Part shown: one piece after another, positions 8,445 to 17,433 of the stretch
Layout: every line of letters starts with the position of its first letter
Numbering within the stretch: the stretch's first letter is position 1
DNA from: Paenibacillus sp. PAMC 26794
GTDB lineage: Bacteria; Bacillota; Bacilli; Paenibacillales; Paenibacillaceae
Reading direction: 5' to 3'
DNA: 64,000 nt
NCBI RefSeq assembly: GCF_000316035.1
Contig: NZ_ANHX01000004.1
Coordinates: forward strand, 186,001 to 250,000
Made by a program: the position numbers and the translations under genes
Notes under the pieces: generated by a model
What the model was told of the DNA's origin: nothing
Database searches by the model: none
What the model saw: only the letters and a program-made list of their open reading frames with translations

Positions 8445-8858
8445 ATGAAAAATGACGATAATAAGTTTAATTTTCAGGATCGCCCTAAAATCAATGTTGA
8501 CGGTGAAAAACAGCGTATACGCGTCGATTATCCCAGAAAAGCACATCGGGAAGAATACGGGGCAGAGGTCGCTCCTCCGACTGTCGTAAGAACTGGAGGT
8601 ACCGAACGTTCAGAACCTGTGCCTGAGAAGCATGAGGCAGACCGTGTTATGGAGTCAACAGGCAAGGTCGCAGGTTATATGGGACTGGCCTTCGGAATAG
8701 CGTCCTTGTTCATGTGGTCAATCGTACTTGGACCGGCCGCAGCCGTACTGGGTTACTATGCATATGTCAATGGTCGGAAAACAGCGGGAGCTTGGTCCAT
8801 TGGACTGGGTATTGTAGCCACGCTGAGTTATTTTTTTATGATTCCATTTGCTCGCTAG
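8445..8858 (+). CDS. Small membrane protein, DUF4190-like
   Basis: A 137-residue protein. A charged, probably cytoplasmic N-terminal half (about 1-70, rich in Lys, Arg, Glu) is followed by two or three closely spaced hydrophobic segments (about 74-135) with Gly/Ala-rich turns (GKVAGYMGLAFGIASL, GPAAAVLGYYAYVNGRKT, GAWSIGLGIVATLSYFF). The C-terminal part resembles DUF4190 membrane hairpins. It starts at ATG 8445 behind GGAGGTG. It follows the DUF1540 gene with no terminator between them. The function is unknown. Confidence 0.7.
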   Translation: MKNDDNKFNFQDRPKINVDGEKQRIRVDYPRKAHREEYGAEVAPPTVVRTGGTERSEPVPEKHEADRVMESTGKVAGYMGLAFGIASLFMWSIVLGPAAAVLGYYAYVNGRKTAGAWSIGLGIVATLSYFFMIPFAR

Positions 8859-8875
8859 AGTATAAAATGTTATTT

Positions 8876-8928
8876 AAAAAGCCTTCTGTTCTCACCCAAA
8901 TGTGGTGAACTACAGAAGGTTTTTTTTT
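8876..8928 (+). terminator. Terminator after the DUF4190-like gene
   Basis: CCTTCTGT pairs with ACAGAAGG, with an inner helix TCACC/GGTGA, followed by eight or more T residues. Confidence 0.9.
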
Positions 8929-9007
8929 GAAAACAATGGAACCTTGCTGTAAAACGATGTAGAATAAGGTCATAATACGCTTAATTATACGGGAGTGGGT
9001 ATAACTC

Positions 9008-9760
9008 ATGCAGATTGATCCAAACGGATCGCGGCAGTTGTTGGAACTGCAATTGTCCAATGTGAATAACCAAACCAGTGGATCACAATCGGATGCTGGT
9101 TCAACAGTGGATTTCGCCAATGTGATGGACGGGCTGTTAGGTACGGGTGCCAATTCGACGAGCAATACAGATTCCACCGCTACGGTCTCCAAAAGATCCA
9201 GTGATGGTTTGTTGTGGCTGCAACTCGGAAGCACGTACAATCCGGATATAAATACGGCAGGATCGTCCTCTGTCTCCAGTAACATCGTTGAGTCTTTATT
9301 ATCTTCATCCAATACAGGAATCGTGAATTCCGGTGCATCTGTACCTACGGATTATGAATCTTTGATTGCCGAGGCAAGTGCGAAGTACGGTGTTCCTGAA
9401 TCATTGATCAAGGCCGTTATTGACACAGAGTCCAATTTCAACCCAAATGTGGTGTCCTCTGCCGGTGCCAAAGGGCTTATGCAATTAATGGATGGCACGG
9501 CTGCAGGGCTGGGTGTGAGTAATTCATTTGATCCTGCCCAGAACATTGATGCGGGTACGAAGTATCTTTCCCTTCAGCTCCAGCGTTTCGGTGGAGAAGT
9601 GAAGATGGCACTTGCTGCATATAATGCAGGACCAGGTCGTGTTTCACGTCTGGGTGTGTCGAGTGATAGCGAACTGATGAGTGTACTTAACCGTCTCCCT
9701 TCCGAAACTCAGAATTATATCTCCAAGGTGGAGAAGGCACAGTCGAAATATGTGATCTAA
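9008..9760 (+). CDS. Lytic transglycosylase with SLT domain (CwlQ/YjbJ-like)
   Basis: A 250-residue peptidoglycan hydrolase. The Ser/Thr/Asn-rich N-terminal 110 residues are low complexity and lack a classical signal peptide. The C-terminal SLT domain (about 116-245) holds catalytic E141 in IDTESNFNP, the GLMQLM motif and ALAAYNAGPGRV. Such enzymes cleave the MurNAc-GlcNAc bond to give 1,6-anhydro ends. The architecture resembles B. subtilis YjbJ (CwlQ). How it is exported is unclear. It is flanked by terminators, so it is probably transcribed alone. Confidence 0.88.
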   Translation: MQIDPNGSRQLLELQLSNVNNQTSGSQSDAGSTVDFANVMDGLLGTGANSTSNTDSTATVSKRSSDGLLWLQLGSTYNPDINTAGSSSVSSNIVESLLSSSNTGIVNSGASVPTDYESLIAEASAKYGVPESLIKAVIDTESNFNPNVVSSAGAKGLMQLMDGTAAGLGVSNSFDPAQNIDAGTKYLSLQLQRFGGEVKMALAAYNAGPGRVSRLGVSSDSELMSVLNRLPSETQNYISKVEKAQSKYVI

Positions 9761-9804
9761 ACTCACAGATAGACATTTGTGAAAACACATGATAGGCAGG
9801 ATGA

Positions 9805-9858
9805 GATCAAATGTGGGAGCAGTAGCGCTTGAAACGCCTGTTCCCGGTTGGTCTTTTT
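9805..9858 (+). terminator. Terminator after the lytic transglycosylase gene
   Basis: Nested helices GATCAA/TTGGTC, GGGA/TCCC, CAG/CTG and GCG/CGC, with small bulges, are followed by TTTTTGTG. The remaining sequence up to 9932 carries the promoter region of the next gene (TACAAT near 9879-9884, with no clear -35). Confidence 0.75.
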
Positions 9859-9932
9859 GTGTTGTATGGGTATCGTGTTACAATGCTCACTGTAGGTTCA
9901 TGAACGAAGAGATAAGGGAGGTCTAACCTCAT

Positions 9933-11081
9933 TTGAAATATTTTGATTATGCTGCAACCACACCTCCCCATCCTGATGTGATTCGTACGATGGCCGAAAT
10001 TATGGAGACACAATTTGGTAATCCGTCCTCCATCCATGGGTATGGAGAGCGTGCCGATCAGTTGCTGCGTCGTGCTCGATCCGGATGTGCTGCGGCAATC
10101 GGCGTTAAGCCTGAAGAGATTGTATTTACTTCCGGTGCGACCGAGAGTAACAATCTCGCGATAAAAGGTGCGGCATTACGTTATCAGTCACGAGGCAGAC
10201 ACATCATCACTACGGCTACCGAGCATGCCTCGGTGTACGAAAGTTTTATACAATTGCAGCAGTGGGGATGGGATGTGACGTTTATTCCTGTCAATTCCGC
10301 TGGTGTGGTGAATGCTCAGCAGGTTGTAGACGCGATCAGGCCCGACACGGTGCTTGTGAGTCTGATGCATGTAAACAATGAAACAGGAGCCATCCATCCG
10401 ATTGCAGAGATTGGCAAACAGCTCAAAAAGAAAGCACCACGGGTGCTCTTCCATGTAGATGGTGTTCAGGGTTTTGGGAAAATGGAGGCGACACCTGCCG
10501 CTTGGGGTGCAGATCTGTACAGTCTGTCTGCTCACAAGATTCGTGGACCGAAGGGAGCAGGTCTCCTGTATGTGCGAAGTGGAGTGGAGCTTACGCCACT
10601 ATTGTCAGGAGGATCACAGGAGCAAGGCCTAAGAGCAGGCACAGAAAACGTGGCGTTGCTGGTAGGCATGGCAAAGGCCATGCGAATGGCAGCAGAAGAT
10701 CAGGTTGATTTTGCCCGGCGTACAACGGTGCTCCGTGATCGATTGATGGAAACGATACGTGTTATTCCTGAATTTGAATTGAACAGTAGCCCAGAGGGTG
10801 CACCTCATATTGTGCACTTCTCCTATCCCGGGATGAAGGCAGAAGTGGCGCTGCACACCTTGGAGCAACTTGGCGTAACCATATCGACCCAATCTGCCTG
10901 TTCTTCGCGTTCGGCTGAACCGAGTCGGGCTCTACTTGCGATGGGCAGAGATGCAGCTTGTGCTGGTGGCGGATTGCGTATTAGTCTTGGAGATGAACAT
11001 ACAGAAGAAGATGTAGCCTTGCTTGAACAGGCTTTACATCAGATGGTGGCGCAATTGCGGCCCCTCGAAAGGCGGATGTAA
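9933..11081 (+). CDS. Cysteine desulfurase partner of ThiI (NifS/IscS family, NifZ-like)
   Basis: A 382-residue PLP enzyme that takes sulfur from cysteine and passes it on as persulfide. The Schiff-base lysine is K202 in SLSAHKIRGPKG, and the catalytic cysteine is C323 in the short loop STQSACSSRS. TEHAS and DGVQGFGK motifs are conserved. Its stop overlaps the start of thiI (TAATG), as in the B. subtilis nifZ-thiI pair, so its likely job is to load sulfur on ThiI for 4-thiouridine in tRNA. The start is TTG at 9933 behind GGGAGG. Confidence 0.92.
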   Translation: MKYFDYAATTPPHPDVIRTMAEIMETQFGNPSSIHGYGERADQLLRRARSGCAAAIGVKPEEIVFTSGATESNNLAIKGAALRYQSRGRHIITTATEHASVYESFIQLQQWGWDVTFIPVNSAGVVNAQQVVDAIRPDTVLVSLMHVNNETGAIHPIAEIGKQLKKKAPRVLFHVDGVQGFGKMEATPAAWGADLYSLSAHKIRGPKGAGLLYVRSGVELTPLLSGGSQEQGLRAGTENVALLVGMAKAMRMAAEDQVDFARRTTVLRDRLMETIRVIPEFELNSSPEGAPHIVHFSYPGMKAEVALHTLEQLGVTISTQSACSSRSAEPSRALLAMGRDAACAGGGLRISLGDEHTEEDVALLEQALHQMVAQLRPLERRM

Positions 11082-12328
11082 TGGATATGAAATATGATAT
11101 GCTGCTTCTCCGTTTCGGAGAGTTTATGTTAAAAGGGAAAAATCGTGCCCGATTTGAGAAAACGATCATTACACAGGTGAAAGCTTTGCTTAAACCTTAT
11201 CCAGGAGCGAGCCTTCGCAAAGAATATGGCCGTGTCTATGTGGATCTTGGCGGTGAATCACATACTGAACTGATTAAGGTGCTGAAGCGGGTATTCGGTG
11301 TGATGTCGATTAGTCCGGTTAAAGTTACTCCATCCGAGCTTGATGAGATTGTGAAAACAGCAGTCGCATTTATGGACGAAAGGGAAGACGAATTCAAGGA
11401 AGGCACCACATTTAAGGTAAATGTAAGGCGGGTATGGAAAGAGTTCCCGAACTCTTCCCATGAAATGAATCATCTGGTCGGTTCCCCGATCCTTCGGAAG
11501 TTTCAGCAATTGAGTGTTGATGTTCGCCAACCTGATATTGAACTGCGAGTGGAAATTCGTGATCAGGGTACCTATATTTTCAACGAAACCATTCCGGCAG
11601 TAGGTGGCTTTCCACTGGGTACGAATGGAAAAGCGATGGTACTGCTATCAGGTGGAATAGACAGCCCGGTGGCAGCCTGGTCTTCCATGCGCCGTGGACT
11701 TGAAGTGGAATGTGTACATTTTTACAGTTACCCGTTCACAAGCGAGCGCGCCAAAGAGAAAGTCATTGATTTGGCACGTGCCCTTGCTGATCATGCAGGA
11801 ACAATCAAGCTGCACCTGGTTCCATTTACAGAGATCCAAACGGCATTTACCCAGCTGGGTCAGGACAATCTGATTATTACGCTGATGCGACGTTCAATGC
11901 TACGAATTGCATCCAAACTTGCCGAGCGTGAGCGGGCACTCGCACTGATCACCGGGGATAGCCTGGGCCAAGTAGCGAGTCAGACTCTTCCGAGTATGAA
12001 TGTCATTGGTCGTGCTACGGATCTGCCACTTTTGCGACCACTGGTTATGATGGATAAACAGGAGATCATTACCCTGTCCAAACAGATCGGAACGTATGAC
12101 ATATCTATTTTGCCATATGAGGATTGCTGTACTCTCTTTGTGCCAAAGTCACCTTCAACCAATCCAAATCTTCGAATTGTGGATAAAATTGAATCTACAA
12201 TGAGCCATCTGTCAGAATGGGTGGATCAAGCGGTGGAACAAACTGAAACGATTACTCTGCATGCCGGTGAAACTTCTGTGGTATCGAATCAGACAGGTGA
12301 TAATGACATGAAGGATGACTGGTTCTAA
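11081..12328 (+). CDS. thiI: tRNA 4-thiouridine synthase ThiI
   Basis: A 415-residue tRNA sulfurtransferase. The N-terminal ferredoxin-like and THUMP domains (about 1-165) bind tRNA. The PP-loop SGGIDS (190-195) adenylates uridine 8, and the C-terminal part contains EDCCTLFVPKSP. There is no rhodanese domain, as in the Bacillus form, so it relies on the adjacent desulfurase for sulfur transfer. The start ATG at 11081 overlaps the preceding stop by 1 nt; an in-frame ATG at 11087 is equally possible. A thiamine role is not implied by context. Confidence 0.94.
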   Translation: MDMKYDMLLLRFGEFMLKGKNRARFEKTIITQVKALLKPYPGASLRKEYGRVYVDLGGESHTELIKVLKRVFGVMSISPVKVTPSELDEIVKTAVAFMDEREDEFKEGTTFKVNVRRVWKEFPNSSHEMNHLVGSPILRKFQQLSVDVRQPDIELRVEIRDQGTYIFNETIPAVGGFPLGTNGKAMVLLSGGIDSPVAAWSSMRRGLEVECVHFYSYPFTSERAKEKVIDLARALADHAGTIKLHLVPFTEIQTAFTQLGQDNLIITLMRRSMLRIASKLAERERALALITGDSLGQVASQTLPSMNVIGRATDLPLLRPLVMMDKQEIITLSKQIGTYDISILPYEDCCTLFVPKSPSTNPNLRIVDKIESTMSHLSEWVDQAVEQTETITLHAGETSVVSNQTGDNDMKDDWF

Positions 12329-12377
12329 AATCAACAAAAATTAGCATGCCTTACATAATAAGGGCTATGTAAACTGC

Positions 12378-12415
12378 AAAAAAAGGACTGTTCGATGAAA
12401 TATCGTTCAGTCCTT
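12378..12415. terminator. Terminator between convergent thiI and terC-family gene
   Basis: The stem AAAGGACTG-TT-CGAT pairs with ATCG-TT-CAGTCCTTT. Seven A residues on the left give a good T-run for the minus-strand gene; the plus side has only TTT. Confidence 0.8.
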
Positions 12416-12451
12416 TGCTGTATTCAGATGTTAATTTTAGTTTAAATTAGC

Positions 12452-13162
12452 CTACGAATAGGAGCGCTGCTGTTCCCCGCCAGATCCCTTGTGGCTGGAG
12501 CTACTGGAGCGTTTGCGATAACCTGCAAAGACTACGCCTGCAATAACCACAACGATGAAGAGAATGCGCAATGCCGTATGTTCAGTAAAGTAAGGCAAGA
12601 GTCGCTGCTCCTCAGTGATCATATTAGAAGCCGTATACCCGAGAACAATGGCTCCGACATAGATGATCCAAGGAAAGTGATTAATTAGCTTGATAAACAG
12701 GGTGCTGCCCCAGACGATAATGGGTACGCTGATCAGGAGTCCGAGAATGACAAGCACGAGATGCTGCTGTGCAGCTCCGGCGACTGCAATCACATTATCT
12801 AATCCCATGGCTGCATCCGCGATTACGATGGTACGAATAGCCGTCCACAGAGAAGTTCCTGCCTGGATATCATTGTGTTCATCTCCCTGATCCGCCAATA
12901 ATTTATAGGCGATCCAGATCAGAAGTATGCCTCCCACAAGCAAGAGCCAAGGCACCTTAAGCAACCATAAAACAACAACCGTTGCCAAAATTCGAATCAG
13001 AAGTGCGCCGCCCGTTCCGTATAGAATCGCCTTTTTCTGCACGGAAGGGTGCAAATTTCGAGCTGCAAGACCAATGACGATGGCGTTGTCTCCAGCCAAA
13101 ATGAGATCAATAAAGACAACGTTCAGCAAAGCCAGCCAGAATGTGGGGCTAAATAGCTCCAT
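12452..13162 (-). CDS. TerC/YjbE-family integral membrane protein
   Basis: A 236-residue polytopic membrane protein with about seven hydrophobic segments and the family motifs DLILAGDNAIVIGLA and DAAMGLDNVIAVAG, whose acidic residues lie in the membrane. TerC-family proteins export Mn2+ and help metallate secreted or membrane enzymes in Bacilli. A basic Ser-rich tail ends the chain. The start is set at ATG 13162, with AGGAG 11 nt upstream. A GTG 12 nt earlier overlaps that ribosome site and is unlikely to be used. A second family member is transcribed divergently next door. Confidence 0.88.
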   Translation of the reverse strand: MELFSPTFWLALLNVVFIDLILAGDNAIVIGLAARNLHPSVQKKAILYGTGGALLIRILATVVVLWLLKVPWLLLVGGILLIWIAYKLLADQGDEHNDIQAGTSLWTAIRTIVIADAAMGLDNVIAVAGAAQQHLVLVILGLLISVPIIVWGSTLFIKLINHFPWIIYVGAIVLGYTASNMITEEQRLLPYFTEHTALRILFIVVVIAGVVFAGYRKRSSSSSHKGSGGEQQRSYS

Positions 13163-13249
13163 GTGATATGTCACTCCTTATATACGGTTCAATCATTAAG
13201 AATAGCATGGACAACTCTGACATACAAGTTAATGTGGGGGGATGAGGAC

Positions 13250-13906
13250 ATGGATACACTCTGGCTTTTAACTGAAATCTTAATGATCAATCTGGTATTG
13301 AGTGGAGATAATGCGGTTGTTATTGCGCTTGCCAGTAAGGATCTGCCACCGATACAACGGAAAAAGGCGGTATGGTGGGGGGCTTTTGGTGCCGTTCTGT
13401 TACGCTGTGTATTAACCTTCGTAGCGGTATTACTGCTGGGGATTCCGTTTATCCAAGCTGCAGGTGGGCTGCTGCTACTCTGGATTGCAGTAAAGCTGCT
13501 GCTTCAAAATGAGGATGAAGTACATATTCGAGAAGCTTCTACGACCTGGAAAGCTATTCAAACCATTCTGATTGCCGATTTTGTAATGAGTCTGGATAAT
13601 GTTTTGGCCATAGCGGCTTTGGCAGATGGGGATTTGGCTTTGATCGTCATCGGGATTGCAATCAGTATCCCCATCGTCGTATGGGGGAGCGGGTTGATTG
13701 TTGGTTTGTTGAAGCGATTTCCGATTCTTGTATTCGTCGGATCAGGCATCCTGGCCTTCACAGCAGGTGAGATGGTAATGAAAGACCCCAAGTTAGGAGA
13801 ATGGCTGGGAGGAATGGCATCAGAAGCTCATATGTTATTACCGATTGTTATGTCTTGTTTTGTTGTTATCTTGGGAGTATTTAAAAAAAATGTACGGATA
13901 AAGTGA
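13250..13906 (+). CDS. Second TerC-family integral membrane protein
   Basis: A 218-residue polytopic protein paralogous to its divergent neighbour, with NLVLSGDNAVVIALAS and DFVMSLDNVLAIAAL as the two signature blocks. It lacks the neighbour's basic tail. The start at ATG 13250 follows GGGGGATGAGG; upstream in-frame codons would run into the promoter region. The 87-bp gap between the two starts is too short for a yybP-ykoY manganese riboswitch. A metal-export role, probably Mn2+, is inferred from family only. Confidence 0.88.
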   Translation: MDTLWLLTEILMINLVLSGDNAVVIALASKDLPPIQRKKAVWWGAFGAVLLRCVLTFVAVLLLGIPFIQAAGGLLLLWIAVKLLLQNEDEVHIREASTTWKAIQTILIADFVMSLDNVLAIAALADGDLALIVIGIAISIPIVVWGSGLIVGLLKRFPILVFVGSGILAFTAGEMVMKDPKLGEWLGGMASEAHMLLPIVMSCFVVILGVFKKNVRIK

Positions 13907-14028
13907 AGTGTTAATATAGATGGTTATAAATAGTTTAAAATACTTTTTTGTAAAAAAATTATAGAATAATATATATTTTTGTGGTATTATCTGGTTGTGA
14001 TTGAATTATAATTTGGAAGGTGAGATCA

Positions 14029-14370
14029 ATGAAAAAAATATCAATTATCCTGTCTGCTTCTATTTTATCACTCTCTATGGTGACACCAGCATTAGCATCC
14101 AATGCTTCTACACTTAATGTAATTCAGGCGTCTCAAAGTGTATCATCAATTAAGGATCCAATAACTATTCAAAATCATTCTAAAAACGTTAAGATTGTAA
14201 AATATTATCCAACATCTGAATATGTTGAATCCATGATTCCATTATCAATAAGTTACAGTGCAGAGGTTCAAGATGGATATTATGGAATTCTTAAATTGTC
14301 ATCAAGCCCTAAGATTGTAGGAAGTAACTGGACGGTAGTATATTCCGGAACTGTTCAGGAGCTAGATTGA
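14029..14370 (+). CDS. Small AT-rich secreted protein of unknown family
   Basis: A 113-residue protein with a clear signal peptide (KKISIILSASILSLSMVTPALAS; likely cleavage after ALA, about residue 23). The mature chain is Ser/Thr/Ile/Val-rich, with no cysteine, and is probably beta-structured (YGILKLSSSPKIVGSNWTVVYSG). No family is recognised. Codon choice and flanks (13907-14620) are visibly more AT-rich than neighbouring genes, which suggests recent acquisition. The start at ATG 14029 follows GGAAGGTGAG. It is monocistronic, ending at a strong terminator. Confidence 0.75.
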   Translation: MKKISIILSASILSLSMVTPALASNASTLNVIQASQSVSSIKDPITIQNHSKNVKIVKYYPTSEYVESMIPLSISYSAEVQDGYYGILKLSSSPKIVGSNWTVVYSGTVQELD

Positions 14371-14414
14371 TCATCACCTATATTTACAAGGTAATTCGTT
14401 AATAGTAAAATGAA

Positions 14415-14455
14415 ATTAGAATCCCATCTAATCTAAGATGGGATTCTAATTTTTT
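14415..14455 (+). terminator. Terminator after the small secreted protein gene
   Basis: A perfect 15-bp stem (ATTAGAATCCCATCT with AGATGGGATTCTAAT) and 6-nt loop are followed by TTTTT. It is symmetric enough to act both ways. Confidence 0.93.
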
Positions 14456-14617
14456 GTAAGAAAAAATAGAGTGATCATTCTTAACATATTGAAATCAAAA
14501 TGCAGTTTTCTTGTGAAAATGGATAAACTAGACGCAGGACAATGAAAGTGTCATCATGAAACGCTAGTTGATTAAAATTTACAATATACATAGCCATAGT
14601 ATAAGAGGTGATTGTAG

Positions 14618-15112
14618 ATGAGGATGAGAAATGAAAAAGCGATTGGACTATTTATTGTAGCTGCGGGAATTATTATTCTGCTTGGCAAGTTTGGCGTGTT
14701 TGGATTTATTGGTCGTAATTTCTGGCCTTTGCTGATCCTGCTGCCAGGCATCGCCCTTCATGCGTTATATTATGCGCGTATTTCACCATCGTGGTCACTC
14801 GTTCCTGCCGGCATACTAACGGTGTATGGTGTTTTATTCAGTATAACAAATACATGGGGCGCTGGACTTATGAGCAGGCTGTGGCCAGCATTCTTGCTTG
14901 GGATCGCCATAGGGTTACTCGAATATGGTATGGCTGAGCGGCGAAGACCGGATTATGTGCTACCTGCAGCTTTGATCCTTGGTGCGGTGTCCATCATATT
15001 ATTCGCATTTACCTTGCTGCAAACGGGAATAATCTATGTACTTGCTGTCCTTTTGATCTTGGGCGGAGTCTGGTTATTGCTTGGACGAGGACGTCAAGGT
15101 AGAGGCTGGTAA
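14618..15112 (+). CDS. Polytopic membrane protein with LiaI/LiaF-type N-terminal region
   Basis: A 164-residue membrane protein with about five or six hydrophobic segments and short loops. The opening KAIGLFIVAAGIIILLGKFG followed by GRNFWPLLILLPGIAL is the hydrophobic pattern shared by LiaI/LiaF-like and DUF5668 proteins. It lacks the extracytoplasmic C-terminal domain of true LiaF and has no two-component system nearby. It ends in a basic RGRQGRGW tail. The start at ATG 14618 has AGAGGTG upstream. The function is unknown; an envelope-stress role would be speculation. Confidence 0.7.
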   Translation: MRMRNEKAIGLFIVAAGIIILLGKFGVFGFIGRNFWPLLILLPGIALHALYYARISPSWSLVPAGILTVYGVLFSITNTWGAGLMSRLWPAFLLGIAIGLLEYGMAERRRPDYVLPAALILGAVSIILFAFTLLQTGIIYVLAVLLILGGVWLLLGRGRQGRGW

Positions 15113-15143
15113 CATTTCCAGTGGTCTTCTCGTGCGAAATATC

Positions 15144-15216
15144 TTGATTTTTACCTATAATAAACTATAATATAAGGGATATAGACATGCGTCGGGATAT
15201 CACCGACGCTTATTTT
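15144..15216 (+). promoter_or_regulatory. Promoter and leader hairpin before typA
   Basis: TTGATT (15144-15149) and TATAAT (15166-15171), 16 bp apart, form a likely SigA promoter; a second TATAAT lies at 15156-15161. About 10 nt after the predicted start is the hairpin GCGTCGG-GATATCA-CCGACGC (15189-15209), followed by TTATTTTG. This could be a leader attenuator for typA, or the terminator of the upstream gene with the promoter lying inside the gap. Confidence 0.6.
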
Positions 15217-15289
15217 GTGAGTAACCTGCGAAATTGCGGGAAGTTTAAGTAGATATGATTTGAAATTGGAAAGGATATGGATACAAAAC

Positions 15290-17134
15290 ATGCATTCAAG
15301 AGAACACATTCGCAATATTGCGATTATTGCCCACGTCGACCACGGAAAAACAACACTCGTTGACAAGTTGCTCCAGCAATCCGGTACTTATCGAGATCAC
15401 GAAACGGTACAGGAGCGCGTAATGGACTCCAACGATTTGGAGCGTGAACGCGGTATTACGATTTTGGCCAAAAACACGGCTATAACTTATAAAGATTACC
15501 TGATTAATATTGTGGATACACCAGGACACGCCGACTTCGGTGGTGAAGTTGAACGTATCATGAAAATGGTTGACGGTGTATTGCTCGTTGTTGATGCTTA
15601 TGAAGGCTGTATGCCACAAACGAAGTTCGTACTTCGTAAAGCACTTGAGCATAACCTGACACCAATCGTTGTTGTAAACAAAATTGACCGTCCAGCGGCT
15701 CGTCCGACTGAGGTTATTGATGAAGTATTGGACCTGTTCATTGAACTGGGTGCCAACGATCAACAACTTGAATTCCCTGTTGTATATGCTTCCGCATTGA
15801 ACGGAACATCCAGCATGGATAATGATCCTGCCAAACAAGATGACAACATGATGGCGATCTACAATACCATCGTTGGTCATATCCCACACCCTACCGAAAA
15901 TGTTGAAGAACCGCTTCAATTCCTCGTTACTTTGATGGACTACAATGAATACCTTGGCCGTATTGCCATTGGTCGTGTTAACCGCGGTGTGATCCGTCAA
16001 GGACAATCGGTAACGGTTATTATGCGTGATGGTAAGAGCAAAACTGCACGTATCGAGAAACTGTTCGGTTTCCAGGGTCTCAAACGTATTGAGACGGAAG
16101 AAGCAGGAGCAGGCGACATCGTTGCGATTGCAGGAATCAAGGACATCAACATTGGTGAAACCATTGCCGACCCTAACAACCCGGAAGCTTTGCCAGTTCT
16201 GAAAATTGATGAGCCAACACTGCAAATGACGTTCCTCGTGAACAACAGTCCGTTTGCGGGTCGTGAAGGTAAATGGGTAACTTCCCGTAAACTTCGTGAA
16301 CGTTTGTTCAAAGAGTTGGAAACAGACGTTTCCCTTCGTGTTGACGAAACGGAAAGCCCGGATGCATTTGTCGTCTCCGGACGTGGTGAGCTTCACTTGG
16401 GTATCCTGATTGAAAATATGCGTCGTGAAGGATATGAGCTTCAAGTATCCAAACCAGAAGTTATCGTAAGAGAAGTTGAAGGTAAGAAAATGGAACCTGT
16501 TGAGCGCTTGTTGATTGATATCCCTGAAGAGAGCATGGGTTCCGTAATGGAGAGCCTGGGCGCACGTAAAGCAGAGATGGTTAACATGGTTAACACAGGT
16601 AGTGGTCAAGTTCGTCTGGAGTTCCTGATTCCAGCACGTGGTTTGATCGGATATAGCACCAACTTCCTGACATTGACTCGTGGTTACGGTGTAATGAACC
16701 ATGCATTTGACAGCTATGCTCCAGTAGTATCCGGTCAAGTGGGTGGACGTCACCAAGGCGTGCTGATCTCAACTGAAACGGGTACATCTACGTTCTATGG
16801 CATGATGGGCGTTGAGGATCGCGGTACGCTCTTCTTGGAGCCGGGTACTGAGATCTACGAAGGTATGATTGTTGGTGAACATACACGTGACAATGATATC
16901 GTTGTTAACATCTGCAAAGAAAAACAACTGACTAACGTTCGTTCTTCCGGTAAAGATGATACGGTTAAAATTAAAACTCCGATTATCTTCTCGTTGGAAC
17001 AGGCGCTTGAATATCTGAATGAAGATGAATATTGTGAGATTACACCAAAATCTATTCGTCTTCGTAAGAAGATCCTGAATAAATCCGAGCGTGAGCGTTC
17101 AGAAAAACAACGCAAAATGGCTTCTAAAGCCTAA
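15290..17134 (+). CDS. typA: Translational GTPase TypA/BipA
   Basis: A 614-residue ribosome-associated GTPase involved in 50S assembly and stress or cold growth. The G-domain motifs are [10 protein letters not shown] (G1), RGITI (G2), DTPGHADF (G3) and NKIDRP (G4). EF-G-like domains II, III and V and the BipA-specific C-terminal domain follow. The start is ATG 15290, since the family begins [26 protein letters not shown] lies 13 nt upstream. Length is normal. ylaH follows, as in B. subtilis, where typA is ylaG. Codon use is that of a well-expressed gene. Confidence 0.96.
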   Translation: MHSREHIRNIAIIAHVDHGKTTLVDKLLQQSGTYRDHETVQERVMDSNDLERERGITILAKNTAITYKDYLINIVDTPGHADFGGEVERIMKMVDGVLLVVDAYEGCMPQTKFVLRKALEHNLTPIVVVNKIDRPAARPTEVIDEVLDLFIELGANDQQLEFPVVYASALNGTSSMDNDPAKQDDNMMAIYNTIVGHIPHPTENVEEPLQFLVTLMDYNEYLGRIAIGRVNRGVIRQGQSVTVIMRDGKSKTARIEKLFGFQGLKRIETEEAGAGDIVAIAGIKDINIGETIADPNNPEALPVLKIDEPTLQMTFLVNNSPFAGREGKWVTSRKLRERLFKELETDVSLRVDETESPDAFVVSGRGELHLGILIENMRREGYELQVSKPEVIVREVEGKKMEPVERLLIDIPEESMGSVMESLGARKAEMVNMVNTGSGQVRLEFLIPARGLIGYSTNFLTLTRGYGVMNHAFDSYAPVVSGQVGGRHQGVLISTETGTSTFYGMMGVEDRGTLFLEPGTEIYEGMIVGEHTRDNDIVVNICKEKQLTNVRSSGKDDTVKIKTPIIFSLEQALEYLNEDEYCEITPKSIRLRKKILNKSERERSEKQRKMASKA

Positions 17135-17215
17135 TAACAACAAAATAAACTATATAAGTTAGCATTTGATGGAATACAGAAGTTAACGATGTTATGCACA
17201 GTGGATGTAGTGAAG

Positions 17216-17340
17216 GGATCGGAATCGATTCTGAAGAAGCGAAGCGTTCGCCTTTATCCCCGGATTTTACCATTGAGTGAATGGATAAAAAAAATCTGGG
17301 GATAACAGCGATCATAAGAACGATCCGATACCGAAACGGT
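17216..17340. repeat. Nested palindromic intergenic element after typA
   Basis: Within the 299-bp gap to ylaH lie stacked inverted repeats: GGATCG (17216-17221) with CGATCC (17321-17326); the palindrome GAATCGATTC (17222-17231); hairpin GCGAA-GCG-TTCGC (17239-17251); and a long hairpin TATCCCC-GGATTTT with AAAATCT-GGGGATA (17255-17304) holding an inner CATT/AATG pair. No coding function is seen. The layout suggests a dispersed palindromic repeat or a structured RNA; which one cannot be decided from a single copy. Confidence 0.55.
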
Positions 17341-17433
17341 CACCTCCGATGTGTGTTTTACTCAGAGTTATCGAAAGGGTTTCACAATAGTTAACTTATA
17401 TCCTAGCATGAACACGAAAGGAGCTGGCTGTGC

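Noticed and set aside
13163..13249. Possible yybP-ykoY manganese riboswitch between the terC genes
   Set aside because: The space is too short and the conserved riboswitch core is not visible.
14578..14605. TTTACA-N16-TATAAG as a promoter for the LiaF-like gene
   Set aside because: The predicted start of transcription would fall at the ribosome site, leaving no leader.
15296..16756. A 486-codon open frame antisense to typA
   Set aside because: It mirrors the biased codon use of typA, has no ribosome site or domain, and its composition (Cys/His/Phe-rich) is typical of antisense shadows.
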